NCBI GenBank assembly: GCA_003326195.1
Contig: LXQE01000157.1
Span: forward strand, 21,890 to 85,889
DNA from: Nostoc punctiforme NIES-2108
GTDB taxonomy: Bacteria; Cyanobacteriota; Cyanobacteriia; Cyanobacteriales; Nostocaceae
Reading direction: 5' to 3'
DNA length: 64,000 nucleotides
Both the position numbers and the translations under genes were made by a program. Each line of letters opens with the position of its first letter. Position 1 is the first letter of the stretch. A model generated the notes under the pieces. That model worked only from the letters and a program-made list of their open reading frames with translations. It was not told the DNA's origin and did no database searches. Positions 33,938-43,000 of this stretch are shown here, one piece after another.

Positions 33938-34783
33938 TTAATTTTTTTGAGTATTGGTATAAGTAAATTCTGCCAGCAATGGCTTATGATCGGATGAACA
34001 AATTTGGTCTAGCACCTTAGCACTGGCTTTCTTCACACTGATATCTCGATAAAAGATATGATCTAAAGGGGGTGACAACAGGAAGCGTTTAATTTTCTCC
34101 TTCTCATCAGGTGCGAAAATTACAGGCGTTAATCCTAATTGAGTTGTTATTTGATTGAGGATAACTGCTCTTTTTCGACTCCAAGTATTGAAATCTCCTG
34201 AAAATATTAGTGGACCCCGATGCATAGATAAGGCTCGCTCTAATTCATTTAGTTGGATTTTAAATTTATTTATATCTACAAAATTGATCAGATGAGTATT
34301 GATTGTCATGAGAGTTATGCTTTGCTCAGATAGCACATACTCAGTGATTAAAGAAATCTTAGGAGTTTTAACAATCGGTTCATAATGTTTAGTAGTTATC
34401 ACTTTTTTTGTAATCGGACTGATTGTCGAGGCTGTAAAGATTCCTGAATAAGTTTGATGATGAATATCTACGAAATTAGGAGCAAAACTCCAATTCATTT
34501 TTAACCATTTTGCCCATTCGTCTGCCTCTAACTTTAGAGAAAACTCTTGTAAAAATATGAGGTTTGGTTGATAAGTTGCGATTATTGTTGAAAAATCTTC
34601 TAACCAAGCATTATTATAGTTTTGTTTAGCAATATTCCAACTGAGAACTTTAATTGATTGACTATTAATTTCTGTTTGAATGGAATTATTTTTATCAATT
34701 GTGAGTTCTTGTAAACGAAAAAATCTATAACCCGGAACAAATTTCGTAACTAGAGTGTTTACGTGTTCTTGAATATTAGGCAT
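33938..34783 (-). CDS. Endonuclease/exonuclease/phosphatase-family protein
   Basis: A 281-residue EEP-fold metal-dependent hydrolase: VLSWNIAKQ, NLIFLQEF (catalytic Glu), MTINTHLIN, SGDFNTWSRKRAV (Asp-Asn pair) and SSDHKPLLAEF (His). No signal peptide. The family includes sphingomyelinases, inositol-phosphate phosphatases and nucleases; adjacency with cardiolipin synthase suggests a lipid-related or phosphodiester substrate, but this is only contextual. Confidence 0.88.
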   Translation of the reverse strand: MPNIQEHVNTLVTKFVPGYRFFRLQELTIDKNNSIQTEINSQSIKVLSWNIAKQNYNNAWLEDFSTIIATYQPNLIFLQEFSLKLEADEWAKWLKMNWSFAPNFVDIHHQTYSGIFTASTISPITKKVITTKHYEPIVKTPKISLITEYVLSEQSITLMTINTHLINFVDINKFKIQLNELERALSMHRGPLIFSGDFNTWSRKRAVILNQITTQLGLTPVIFAPDEKEKIKRFLLSPPLDHIFYRDISVKKASAKVLDQICSSDHKPLLAEFTYTNTQKN

Positions 34784-35350
34784 TACTAATATTAAAATGG
34801 ATTTATTCTAGCTTAACGCTATTAAACAGTCGTTAGAGAAGAATAGCACGTTTGTAAAGCTATAAGCTATGCTCCATAAGCACTAGAGCTTGAACAGTGT
34901 CAGGATGGATCGGGCGATTTTCCTGGATAGACCTTACAATTTACCAGAGTGGCTTAAGAGAGCGATCGCAATCCTAAATGATTTGTAAAAAAATTCACGT
35001 CCTAGCTAACGTCATCTCCCCAAAGCATCAAAGGGACTATAGGAAGGTTATAACTCTTTCAAATTATCAATATCTAATAAAACTTACGCAAAACTATGAT
35101 AAAACGAACCGCGTTCGCGCAGCGTCTCGTAGAGAAGGACACGTTCGCCCTTGGCGTTCCCGAAGGGTAGGAATAAGAGTTTGAGAGAGTTTTTGCGTAA
35201 GTCCTGTTTAAAAAAGAATGTAGAGACATAGCATTGCTATGTCTCGGCATAAGGGTTCTAGATAACACATATTTAATTTCTGGAAATGTCTAGTAGTAAT
35301 ATCTCTTTGATTTGCATCTAGAATTTAAGTTTTTCTTATTTGTTATTTCA
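34784..35350. other. 567-bp gap with repeats only
   Basis: Contains the MITE-like element described separately, a CCCAAAGCATCAAAGGGACTATAGG-like repeat near 35016 and a short CATAGCATTGCTATG palindrome near 35226. No gene is supported. Confidence 0.6.
35082..35202. mobile_element. MITE-like element with ACTTACGCAAAA ends
   Basis: A 121-bp element with 12-bp perfect inverted ends (ACTTACGCAAAA at 35082-35093, TTTTGCGTAAGT at 35191-35202). The interior carries CGTTCGCGCAGCGTCTCGTA, a dispersed palindromic repeat also found near 48840-49010. These ends resemble those of insertion sequences common in Nostocales; there is no transposase. Confidence 0.75.
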
Positions 35351-36007
35351 CTAAAATTCATATTGGGGAATAACTTCTGTCTCATTCTTTGCTGCATTTA
35401 TCCACTCTTGCATTGCTGGAAGCGCCAAAACTGACTCAACATAATCTCTAGAAATACTATCTAACTGCACATCATAGGCGATAAACCGCAGCACAACTGG
35501 AGCAAAAAATGCATCGGCAATCGTGAAATTGTCAAACAAAAAATTGCCACCACTTCCAAACTTTTGACGTGATTCTTGCCAAATACTAGTAATGCGGTCA
35601 ATGTCTTGTTGTACGCCGAGTTCTAAACCTTTACCAGGATATTTAGTACGGCAGTTCATAGGCATATTCTGACGCAAGTTTTGAAACCCTGAGTGCATTT
35701 CCGCACTGACAGAACGAGCTAATGCTCTTGCGGCCTTATTCTCTGGCCACCATTGCAGGGTTGGAAAAGTTTCAGCTAGATATTCACAAATAGCGAGAGA
35801 ATCCCACACCGTTTGCGTATCGTGCAATAATACAGGTACTTTTCCTGATGATGAATATTGCCGAATTTTCGATGAACAATCTGGGTTGTTATAGAGAGGA
35901 ATCCGAATCTCATTGAATTCCAAACCGAATTGCTTCATCGCTAACCAAGGACGAAGTGACCAAGATGAATAATTTTTGTTGCCGATTACCAAAGTAAGTT
36001 GTGTCAT
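35351..36007 (-). CDS. Glutathione S-transferase family protein
   Basis: About 218 residues from the ATG at 36007; the frame is open a further 48 codons but that part overlaps the neighbouring gene and lacks GST features. The thioredoxin-fold start LVIGNKNYSSWSLRPWLAMKQFGLEF has the catalytic-Ser/Cys-region NYSSWSLR; GKVPVLLHD and DSLAICEYLAETFP are the cis-Pro and glutathione-binding Ser motifs. The C-terminal helical domain has FTIADAFFAPVVLRF. It is divergent from the LysR gene, with one small gene between. Confidence 0.92.
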   Translation of the reverse strand: MTQLTLVIGNKNYSSWSLRPWLAMKQFGLEFNEIRIPLYNNPDCSSKIRQYSSSGKVPVLLHDTQTVWDSLAICEYLAETFPTLQWWPENKAARALARSVSAEMHSGFQNLRQNMPMNCRTKYPGKGLELGVQQDIDRITSIWQESRQKFGSGGNFLFDNFTIADAFFAPVVLRFIAYDVQLDSISRDYVESVLALPAMQEWINAAKNETEVIPQYEF

Positions 36008-36011
36008 GTTT

Positions 36012-36296
36012 TTAATACCGATAAAGTTGTTCAATCCACATAGACACATCAGTTTCGGAACCGGAAGAGAAAGATTTTCCGGTTGCCGGGTCGTAAGCTT
36101 GCCAATAGATATTACCGTGGCGGTCAACCTTTTGCCAAACTTGTAATTCACTAGGATCGGCTAGGAGTTTTTTGACAAAATTTTCCCAAATCAGATGCAG
36201 AGATTTCCAGAAGTTTGAGTGGCTTTTTTTCTGGAATGACGGACTACAATTTATTTCTATATCTTCTGTTTGTAAACACTTAATGTTATTGTTCAT
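36012..36296 (-). CDS. Small conserved cyanobacterial protein, function unknown
   Basis: A 94-residue protein with a conserved-looking C-terminal half (LQVWQKVDRHGNIYWQAYDP, then a Gly/Ser-rich turn and DVSMWIEQLYRY). No signal peptide or membrane segment. Its stop lies 4 bp before the GST start, so the two genes are probably co-transcribed. I recognise the pattern from cyanobacterial genomes but know no function. Confidence 0.75.
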   Translation of the reverse strand: MNNNIKCLQTEDIEINCSPSFQKKSHSNFWKSLHLIWENFVKKLLADPSELQVWQKVDRHGNIYWQAYDPATGKSFSSGSETDVSMWIEQLYRY

Positions 36297-36473
36297 AGAA
36301 TTATTCCTGAAGATTGCTCAGTAAATAAAACAGTAACAACATCTGAGTTAGGAATCAAATCATGGCTTGCATAGGTTCTATAAATGGGATTTATAGATAT
36401 GAAAAATCACTAATACAACCTTTTTGCCACAATAAAGTCAAGATGTGTATACCTTTGTTCTCATCAATTGCCT

Positions 36474-37367
36474 ATGAAATTCTCCCAACTCCGAGCCATA
36501 GTTGCAGTAGCAGATCGTGGTAACTTTAGTGAAGCAGCCTTAGAATTGCAGCTTTCCCAGCCTGCAATTAGTCATGCGATCGCTACCCTAGAAGAAGAAT
36601 TAGGTGTGCCATTATTTGCCAGAGGTCGTCACGGTGCTGTGCTGACACCTGCTGGAGAGCGCATTTTGTATCATGCGCGTCAAGCAATGCAGCATCTAAA
36701 AATGATGCAACACGAAGCAAACTTGCATAAAGGTTTACATGGTGGTCATGTACGAATTGCGGCTTTTCGGAGCGTCGCTACCCATCTATTACCAAAAGCG
36801 ATCGCTCAATTTCACAATCAATTCCCAGAAATTGCTGTCACAATCATAGAGTGTGGTGCTTTCACGGATGTAGAGCAGTGTTTGCATGATGGACGTGCCG
36901 ATATTGGTATTACCTGTCTGCCAACTGGCGAAGAATTTGAAACCTGGGAAATTTTTCGGGATGAGTATGTAGCTTTACTTCCACCAGATACCAAAATTAG
37001 CAGTCCGCAAATTACTTGGGAAGACATAGCAGCCTATCCGCCGGTTTTGCTTCCTTGTACACCCTGTGGACGCATTCTTCACAACCACCTGAAGACTTTT
37101 GCAATTCCAATCAATACTGCTAGCGACATTCAAGAAGATTCCACAGTCGTTAGCATGGTGAATCAAGGACTGAGAGCAGCTATTATGCCTCGTTTAGCAG
37201 CTGTACCCATTCCCCCAAAGGTGCAAGTATACAGTTTACCTGCACCCCTCGAAAGAGTAATTGCAACTGCAACTTTATCTAATGCTCTGCAAGTACCTGC
37301 GGTATTCACATTTTTGGAGATGTTGAGTAAATTTGATTTCTATAGTTTAGCTAAATTCACTTATTGA
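36474..37367 (+). CDS. LysR-family transcriptional regulator
   Basis: About 297 residues from the ATG at 36474. The winged HTH (KFSQLRAIVAVADRGNFSEAALELQLSQPAISHAIATLEEELGVPLFAR) is followed by a periplasmic-binding-like effector domain (GGHVRIAAFRSVATHLLPKAIAQFHNQFPEI, GRADIGITCLP, DEYVALLPPD, MVNQGLRAAIMPRLAA). It is divergent from the small-protein/GST pair with 177 bp between, the usual arrangement for a LysR regulator and its target. Effector unknown. Confidence 0.93.
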   Translation: MKFSQLRAIVAVADRGNFSEAALELQLSQPAISHAIATLEEELGVPLFARGRHGAVLTPAGERILYHARQAMQHLKMMQHEANLHKGLHGGHVRIAAFRSVATHLLPKAIAQFHNQFPEIAVTIIECGAFTDVEQCLHDGRADIGITCLPTGEEFETWEIFRDEYVALLPPDTKISSPQITWEDIAAYPPVLLPCTPCGRILHNHLKTFAIPINTASDIQEDSTVVSMVNQGLRAAIMPRLAAVPIPPKVQVYSLPAPLERVIATATLSNALQVPAVFTFLEMLSKFDFYSLAKFTY

Positions 37368-37375
37368 ATACATCG

Positions 37376-37410
37376 GAATTACGAATTACGAATTACGAAT
37401 TACGAATTAC
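37376..37410. repeat. STRR, five copies of GAATTAC
   Basis: Five perfect heptamers. The array overlaps the end of the transaldolase-like gene and supplies its last codons and stop. Confidence 0.92.
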
Positions 37411-38041
37411 TTAAACCGATGCCTCCTTTAGCGAATTCTTCAACAGTTTTTTGTGAGAATTCATGAGTTGCGATCGCTTGCAACATTGCCAGTGGTAAAG
37501 TTAAATGATCCGCCCCGGCTTGCAACGATGCGGCTGCTTCTTCAGGAGATTTGATACTAGCTGCTAAGATTTGCGTATCACTACCTTTGAGTACGCTAGC
37601 CATATCCCGCACTAAGGCAATACCGTCACCTAACAATCGGGTAGCTCGATTTACATAAGCTATGGCAATTTTAGCTCCTGCTTCCCGTGCTACTGCTGCC
37701 TGTGCTGCACTATAAATCGCTGTCACCGAACAGGTAATCTCTGGCGATAGACTCGCCACCACTTCAAACCCTAACGGTGTTGCGGGAATCTTCAAAATTG
37801 TTTGCGAACCAATAATCTCGAAAGCTTTTCTACCTTCAGCTAGCATCCCAGCTTTATCAGATGCCATAAGTTGATAGTATAACGGGCCATTTGTCAAGGC
37901 AACCAATTTTTTGAGCGTGGTTTCTGGTGGAGTATCGCTTTGAGATAACAGCGTGGGATTTGTTGTAATACCTTTTACCCATCCCCAAAGCTTAACAACT
38001 TCAGCTTCCGATGCGATCGCTGAGTCTAGATATAGTGCCAT
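37400..38041 (-). CDS. Transaldolase-like / fructose-6-phosphate aldolase family protein
   Basis: About 213 residues from the ATG at 38041, which has GAGG 8-9 nt upstream; a longer 47-codon extension lacks similarity. It belongs to the short TalC/FSA group: ALYLDSAIASEAEVVKLWGWVKGITTNPTLL, the Schiff-base lysine in TILKIPATPLGFEV, ITCSVTAIYSAAQA, ILAASIKSPEEA and GADHLTLPL. It acts on fructose 6-phosphate or sedoheptulose 7-phosphate in pentose phosphate metabolism. Its final Ser-Asn-Ser and stop come from the GAATTAC array. Ribokinase lies upstream on the same strand. Confidence 0.9.
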   Translation of the reverse strand: MALYLDSAIASEAEVVKLWGWVKGITTNPTLLSQSDTPPETTLKKLVALTNGPLYYQLMASDKAGMLAEGRKAFEIIGSQTILKIPATPLGFEVVASLSPEITCSVTAIYSAAQAAVAREAGAKIAIAYVNRATRLLGDGIALVRDMASVLKGSDTQILAASIKSPEEAAASLQAGADHLTLPLAMLQAIATHEFSQKTVEEFAKGGIGLSNS

Positions 38042-38165
38042 ACTTAATTCCTCACTTTTACTATCTGCATTTCTCCTGCTACACACCCTACATCGTTCAG
38101 AAGCTCCGCACTGATATTTCTGCCGATTCTTATCAGATAAGCATTTTACTTGTTTATCTATGCTT

Positions 38166-38306
38166 TTTATAGCGGTTCTCAATTGCGTGAAATACAGACC
38201 TAACCCCCAGCCCCTTCCCTGCGAGGGAAGGGGAGGAGCATCAAAGCCTCTCTCCTAAAAGGAGAGAGGTCAAAATGTATTGCTTCCATTCGAGAAGCGC
38301 TATAAA
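38166..38306. mobile_element. MITE-like element, type A (copy 2)
   Basis: A 141-bp element with 15-bp inverted ends (TTTATAGCGGTTCTC and GAGAAGCGCTATAAA, one mismatch). The interior has ACCTAACCCCCAGCCCCTTCCC, AGGGAAGGGG and a CTCTCC/GGAGAG hairpin, the same core as the element at 9300-9438. It sits between the transaldolase-like gene and ribokinase. Confidence 0.75.
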
Positions 38307-38309
38307 TAC

Positions 38310-39251
38310 CTACCCTTGAAAGCCACTATTCATTCCCCTTTCCTGAAGAAATGCATCAAATGTAAATCTATCCGGTAGCGAAGTTTGTGCGCCTGGTTTT
38401 GTCGCTGTCAAAGCACCTGCTGCTGCACCCCAAACAACTGCTTGATGTAAGGAAAGTCCTTCAAAAAGTGCCGCCGCTAAACCACCATTAAAAGCATCGC
38501 CTGCGGCTACTGTATCAACTGCATGAACTGAAAACGCAGGTACAAAAAACTTTTCTTCAGCAGTGGCACAAAAAACACCCTTAGCACCCAGTTTGACGAT
38601 CGCACATTCCACACCCCGTTGCAATAAAACCGCAGCTGCTTTGGCGGCTTGTTCCTCTCCATTCACAGGAAAACCAACCAACTGCGCTGCTTCAACTTCA
38701 TTGGGTGTAATAATATCTACCAATGGATACAATTCATCTGGTAAATTAGATTGTGCGGGTGCGGGGTCAAAAATTACTTTTATGTTTGCACCTTTTGCGG
38801 CTTTAGCAGCAGCAACCACGGCAGTAATAGGAATTTCTAGTTGTAAAAGTAGTGCTGTAGCTTCTGGTAAAAAGTGGGATAATCGCTCTACATCTTCTTG
38901 ATTGACGCGCCCATTTGCACCAGGAATGACAACAATTTGATTTTCACCAGTCTGACTCACGGTGATAATAGCGACTCCAGAACTAACAGTTTTATCCACA
39001 AAAATGTTATCAGTCTGCACACCAAATGTTTGCAAATTGTTAACAAGTTCTTTGCCAAAATCGTCTGCACCTACACGCCCTACTATCTGGGTAGGAATGC
39101 CCAATTTTGCTAATGCTACGGCTTGATTGGCTCCTTTCCCTCCCGAAACTTTAAAAAATTCTTCTCCTAGCAACGTTTCTCCTGCAACTGGCAACCGGGG
39201 TGTTGTTGCTACCAAATCTATATTGATGCTGCCGAAGATGATAATACTCAT
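38310..39251 (-). CDS. rbsK: Ribokinase
   Basis: About 313 residues from the ATG at 39251. PfkB-family signatures are present: IFGSINIDLVATTPRLPVAGETLLG, VSGGKGANQAVALAKLG near the N-terminus, FDPAPAQ, TPNEVEA and the catalytic DTVAAGDAFNGGLAAAL (general-base Asp). It phosphorylates D-ribose to ribose 5-phosphate. It lies upstream of the transaldolase-like gene, so both serve pentose phosphate metabolism. No ribose transporter is adjacent; the ABC importer in the left third belongs to a family that can carry ribose. Confidence 0.94.
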   Translation of the reverse strand: MSIIIFGSINIDLVATTPRLPVAGETLLGEEFFKVSGGKGANQAVALAKLGIPTQIVGRVGADDFGKELVNNLQTFGVQTDNIFVDKTVSSGVAIITVSQTGENQIVVIPGANGRVNQEDVERLSHFLPEATALLLQLEIPITAVVAAAKAAKGANIKVIFDPAPAQSNLPDELYPLVDIITPNEVEAAQLVGFPVNGEEQAAKAAAVLLQRGVECAIVKLGAKGVFCATAEEKFFVPAFSVHAVDTVAAGDAFNGGLAAALFEGLSLHQAVVWGAAAGALTATKPGAQTSLPDRFTFDAFLQERGMNSGFQG

Positions 39252-39340
39252 AATGCTGATTTTTATTGAGCTTAAAGTTATTTTGATTGATATTACAGGA
39301 TGCCAGTAACGCAATATCATCACATCTCGCATATTGACAA

Positions 39341-39742
39341 CTACTCAACCCAGTTTTCTAATAGGAGCGTAGGAATACGAGAAAACTCTCGCACATTATT
39401 GGTGACTAGGGTAACTCCTAAACTCAGCGCATGAGAAGCAATGAGCATATCCATTGCACCAATAATAAGTCCTCTATTTTCGAGATCGCTTCTGATGCTG
39501 CCGTAAATCGTTGCAGATGCTTGATTAAATTCAACAATTTCTAGAGGTAGCAGAAATTGCATCAGGGCGATGCGGTTTTTCTCTTGCTGTTGACTTTTGG
39601 CAACTCCATATTCTAGTTCGGCAATGGTGATAGAGGAGATACCAACATCAGAAATGCTAAGGGTTTGAAATTTATCCAGTACTTTTTGGGGTTTTTGCTT
39701 TATCAGGTAAATGCAGATGTTCGTATCAAGCAGGTATCGCAT
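39341..39742 (-). CDS. vapC: PIN-domain toxin, VapC family
   Basis: A 133-residue PIN-domain ribonuclease. Acidic residues typical of VapC are in place: Asp6 (YLLDTNICIYLI), Glu42 (ITIAELEYG), Asp98 (GAMDMLIASHA), with the TLVTNNVREFSRIPTLLLENW end. Its start lies immediately after the stop of the antitoxin gene, with no gap, typical of a VapBC operon. Confidence 0.93.
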   Translation of the reverse strand: MRYLLDTNICIYLIKQKPQKVLDKFQTLSISDVGISSITIAELEYGVAKSQQQEKNRIALMQFLLPLEIVEFNQASATIYGSIRSDLENRGLIIGAMDMLIASHALSLGVTLVTNNVREFSRIPTLLLENWVE

Positions 39743-39970
39743 TTAAAAACTTTCTCTAGTGTCGAGGAGTGGCTGATCTCTGGTAGTCATGAAGTCATCA
39801 GAAAAATTGTCTAGACTATCAATCAGGGATTCCCAAGGGTTGTCTTTGGCAATCAGGACAATGGCGTTACCAATTTTTTTGATATAAACTTCAGTGCCAG
39901 TGAGTTGAAAGTCTTCGGGCAAAATAACGATTTGGTGAGTGCCATCAGTGGTGAGTTTAGCAGTGTTCAT
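39743..39970 (-). CDS. vapB: VapB-type antitoxin (AbrB/MazE-like fold)
   Basis: A 75-residue protein. The N-terminal part (TAKLTTDGTHQIVILPEDFQLTGTEVYIKKIGNAIVLIAKD) is a swapped-hairpin AbrB/MazE-type DNA-binding domain, and the C-terminal tail (FMTTRDQPLLDTRESF) is the toxin-binding region. It is directly upstream of the PIN toxin and 37 bp after the large STAND gene on the same strand. Confidence 0.9.
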   Translation of the reverse strand: MNTAKLTTDGTHQIVILPEDFQLTGTEVYIKKIGNAIVLIAKDNPWESLIDSLDNFSDDFMTTRDQPLLDTRESF

Positions 39971-40007
39971 GATGTTTTTGTCCTTAAACTAGCTAGTATT
40001 TTATAAC

Positions 40008-43000
40008 CTAATCATGCATGAAGTTCCGCTTTTTTTCTCTTTCAATTTCTTCCCATAACCCCTTAATAATTACTTCTACGTATTGCTTATGTTGTAGAAA
40101 AGATACACTATTGAAAAGTGGAAGCAGTGACTCTAAATACTCAACGCGATTCTGATATACGGGAACCCAACTTCCTACACAACTCCAAGAGCTAGGTTCT
40201 AAGCGAAGTTTTTCAAAGTCATAGAATTTTTTGTTATTTTTTATAAAAAATTCAACGAATGAACGTCTTCTTTCATGTGAGAAGTTTGTAACTATATCAA
40301 ATATAAACTGGATAAATGGAATGTCATCACATCGAAATTCTAGTAATTGTATCAGGATATGATCTTGCCGTTCCCACAAAATTGTATTGTCTTTTCCATC
40401 TGCACTTAAAATAAAGAATTTGCTAAGTCTAATAGAGCCTAAGCTAAGATGCTCCTCATCCTGTTGATAAATATATTCAATTATCTGGCTCATCAGGTTC
40501 TCATAGTTGTCACATCGCCAGAGGAAGGAATAATCTCGTCCATTATGAAAATGATATGATTGATATTCTTGGTGATAAATCCACTCCATGTATTCAAGGA
40601 TGAATTCTGGATCGCATTTTAGAATATAAGCAAAGTATTTTCCATCATCATCTATATCCCAGTCATTTTTCAGGACTTGAAGATAAGCTTTTTTTAGCAC
40701 ATCCAATTGATTCTCGAAAAACTTAAGCAAAACTGTACTAACTTTGTATCTATCAAATAAGCATGATAATGGATAAGATTTATTGGAGTTTTTAGAACCA
40801 TTTCCCAGGAGAATTTTGACTATCTTAAGCAAGACATTTTCATCCAGAACATGATATTTTAGAACGAAGTCCAAATCGTCTGGTATCTCACCTGCCTCAC
40901 TTTCTATATAGAGGCTATAAAGCTGAACTAGATGTTCTTCTCTAATCAGTTCTTGAGGTAATAAACGATAAAAGTCAAACAACCACTTTCTTTTTAAAGA
41001 ATAAGAGCTTTGGTTGATAATTTCAAAAGTTTTATCAATGCCTAAAACTTGAATTAGGTGATTGATAAGTCGAAAATCATTAATCTTCAGTGGATTTCCA
41101 AGGCTAATGTAATTTTTGACTACATCAGAATAGAGTTGTGGATCTCGATTTGCCAGGTTAATAAGCACTGTGACTACTTGGCTTGGAAAATGGTATATAT
41201 TATGATTTCGGCGGTTTATTTCCTCCCTAATCTCAAGGCATTGCTCAAAGAATTGCTTGTAGTCTTCCAAGTTATAGATTACAAAAAAATCTTGAATTCG
41301 TTGCTGTCTAAGTTGCTCGTATTCCTCATATTCTAGATTCAAATGTCGTCTCTCTAGTCGATCAGAAATAATAATTTCAGACATTGTATAGGTTTTATTT
41401 GTAAACAAATCGCGCAAATTTTTACACAATAGACATCTCCAAAGATTAGTGTTCAGTTTAAGCAAAACAAGGTTTATATGGTCATTCTGGGAGATTTCTA
41501 ATTTTTTATCCTCTAATTTATCTAAGTAGTTTTGAACTATGAGGCAATGAGAATAGCTACTGGCATCCAGATATGATTCAATGAAAGGAAGCACCTCAGA
41601 TGAATCTTGCATAATTATTTCATTTACTGAGACTTTGTAACCTGATGTACTGTAGTTGTAAAGAAGATTAAGCACATCTTCCTTGAGAATAGTTACTTGA
41701 TAAAGTTGGAATACCCTCTGCCAAATTTCTTGTCTAAGTTCAGCTATTTCTGGCGTTTGTGGTAACGTGAAGTTAAAGATGTTGATCCCTTTCCCTTTCA
41801 TCCTAGTAGTGTTGAAGTCGGTGTAAAGATAATGTTCAGCCACCGCAATAAATAGCTTTGAAAACATTATATTTTCACCATCTTTAACCCGTTTCCACAG
41901 TACATCAATTACTATCTGCTGAATAGCAAATCCATAACGATAGGATTCGTGATCAAACCCAAATCGTTCGGTAAGAAGGTAAAGTACTTGCGATATTTCG
42001 GTCGGTCGTTTTGTGACATACTCCAAAATAAGCTCTAATGCCATTTGAAGATTATTCTCATCTGAATGGTTGAATAACCCTAGTGTGCTGAGGAGAGAAA
42101 GTGATGGAATATTAGAGTTAGCCTTAATTTCCAAGTTAGAGAGGTCTGCTAATTCCGGTTCCATTGCAGAAATGCAGTTCTGAATATATATAAGGATGTC
42201 TGTTTGCTTGAGAAACCAGAACACCTGTATGAACTGCATCAGATTTTTTTCGTCTCCTGCATTTTTATATGTTTGCCATGCTTGATTAACGTGTGGAAGT
42301 ATTACCTCTATGATTATTTTACGATCAAAGGTATTCATAACAGGATTGAGAGCGTCAACAATTCGATACTGAAGCTGAGGGAAAAAGTGATTTAGGAGAG
42401 TAGCAAAATTGAGTAATTTTTCCTTAAAGAAGGCAAGGTAAAAAAGATAGGTAGCCAAAACTTGATCAGAGACTCGCACGATCTCATTTTCGTACATATC
42501 GAGCAATTCACGATCGTGTAGCTGGCGAACAGCTTTCCAAAAAACTTCTTGGCTAATACCGAATGCTGTCTCAATTTCTTCTATCATCTTTTCATTTGAA
42601 CTATCTACCGTCCTAAAAAATGCAACAATACCAGCAGCTTTCAAGAGGTTTTCATCACCGAGTTCTTGCAAATCTTTTCGGATTGAAGAATAATACTCGT
42701 CGTAAAGATTAGATACGTTATTAATACTGTCAAGTCTATTTTCTCGTTTTGCTAACAGTGCAGCCATGATTGCAAGACGAGGATTGCCTTGTGCAATGTC
42801 GGCAATTCTATTGAGATAGAGGGAATTAAGAATTTCGTACTCATCCTGAAGTATTTGCTTTATCTGATTTTCATCCAAAGAGTTTAGCTCTATCTCAGTC
42901 CGATTTTTATATGAATGCGCTAATTCTTTAACTTTTTCAAAGGCATAATCTCGAACAGTAGCAATGACCTTGATTTGTTGATCTTCGCGTTGGTCATGAA

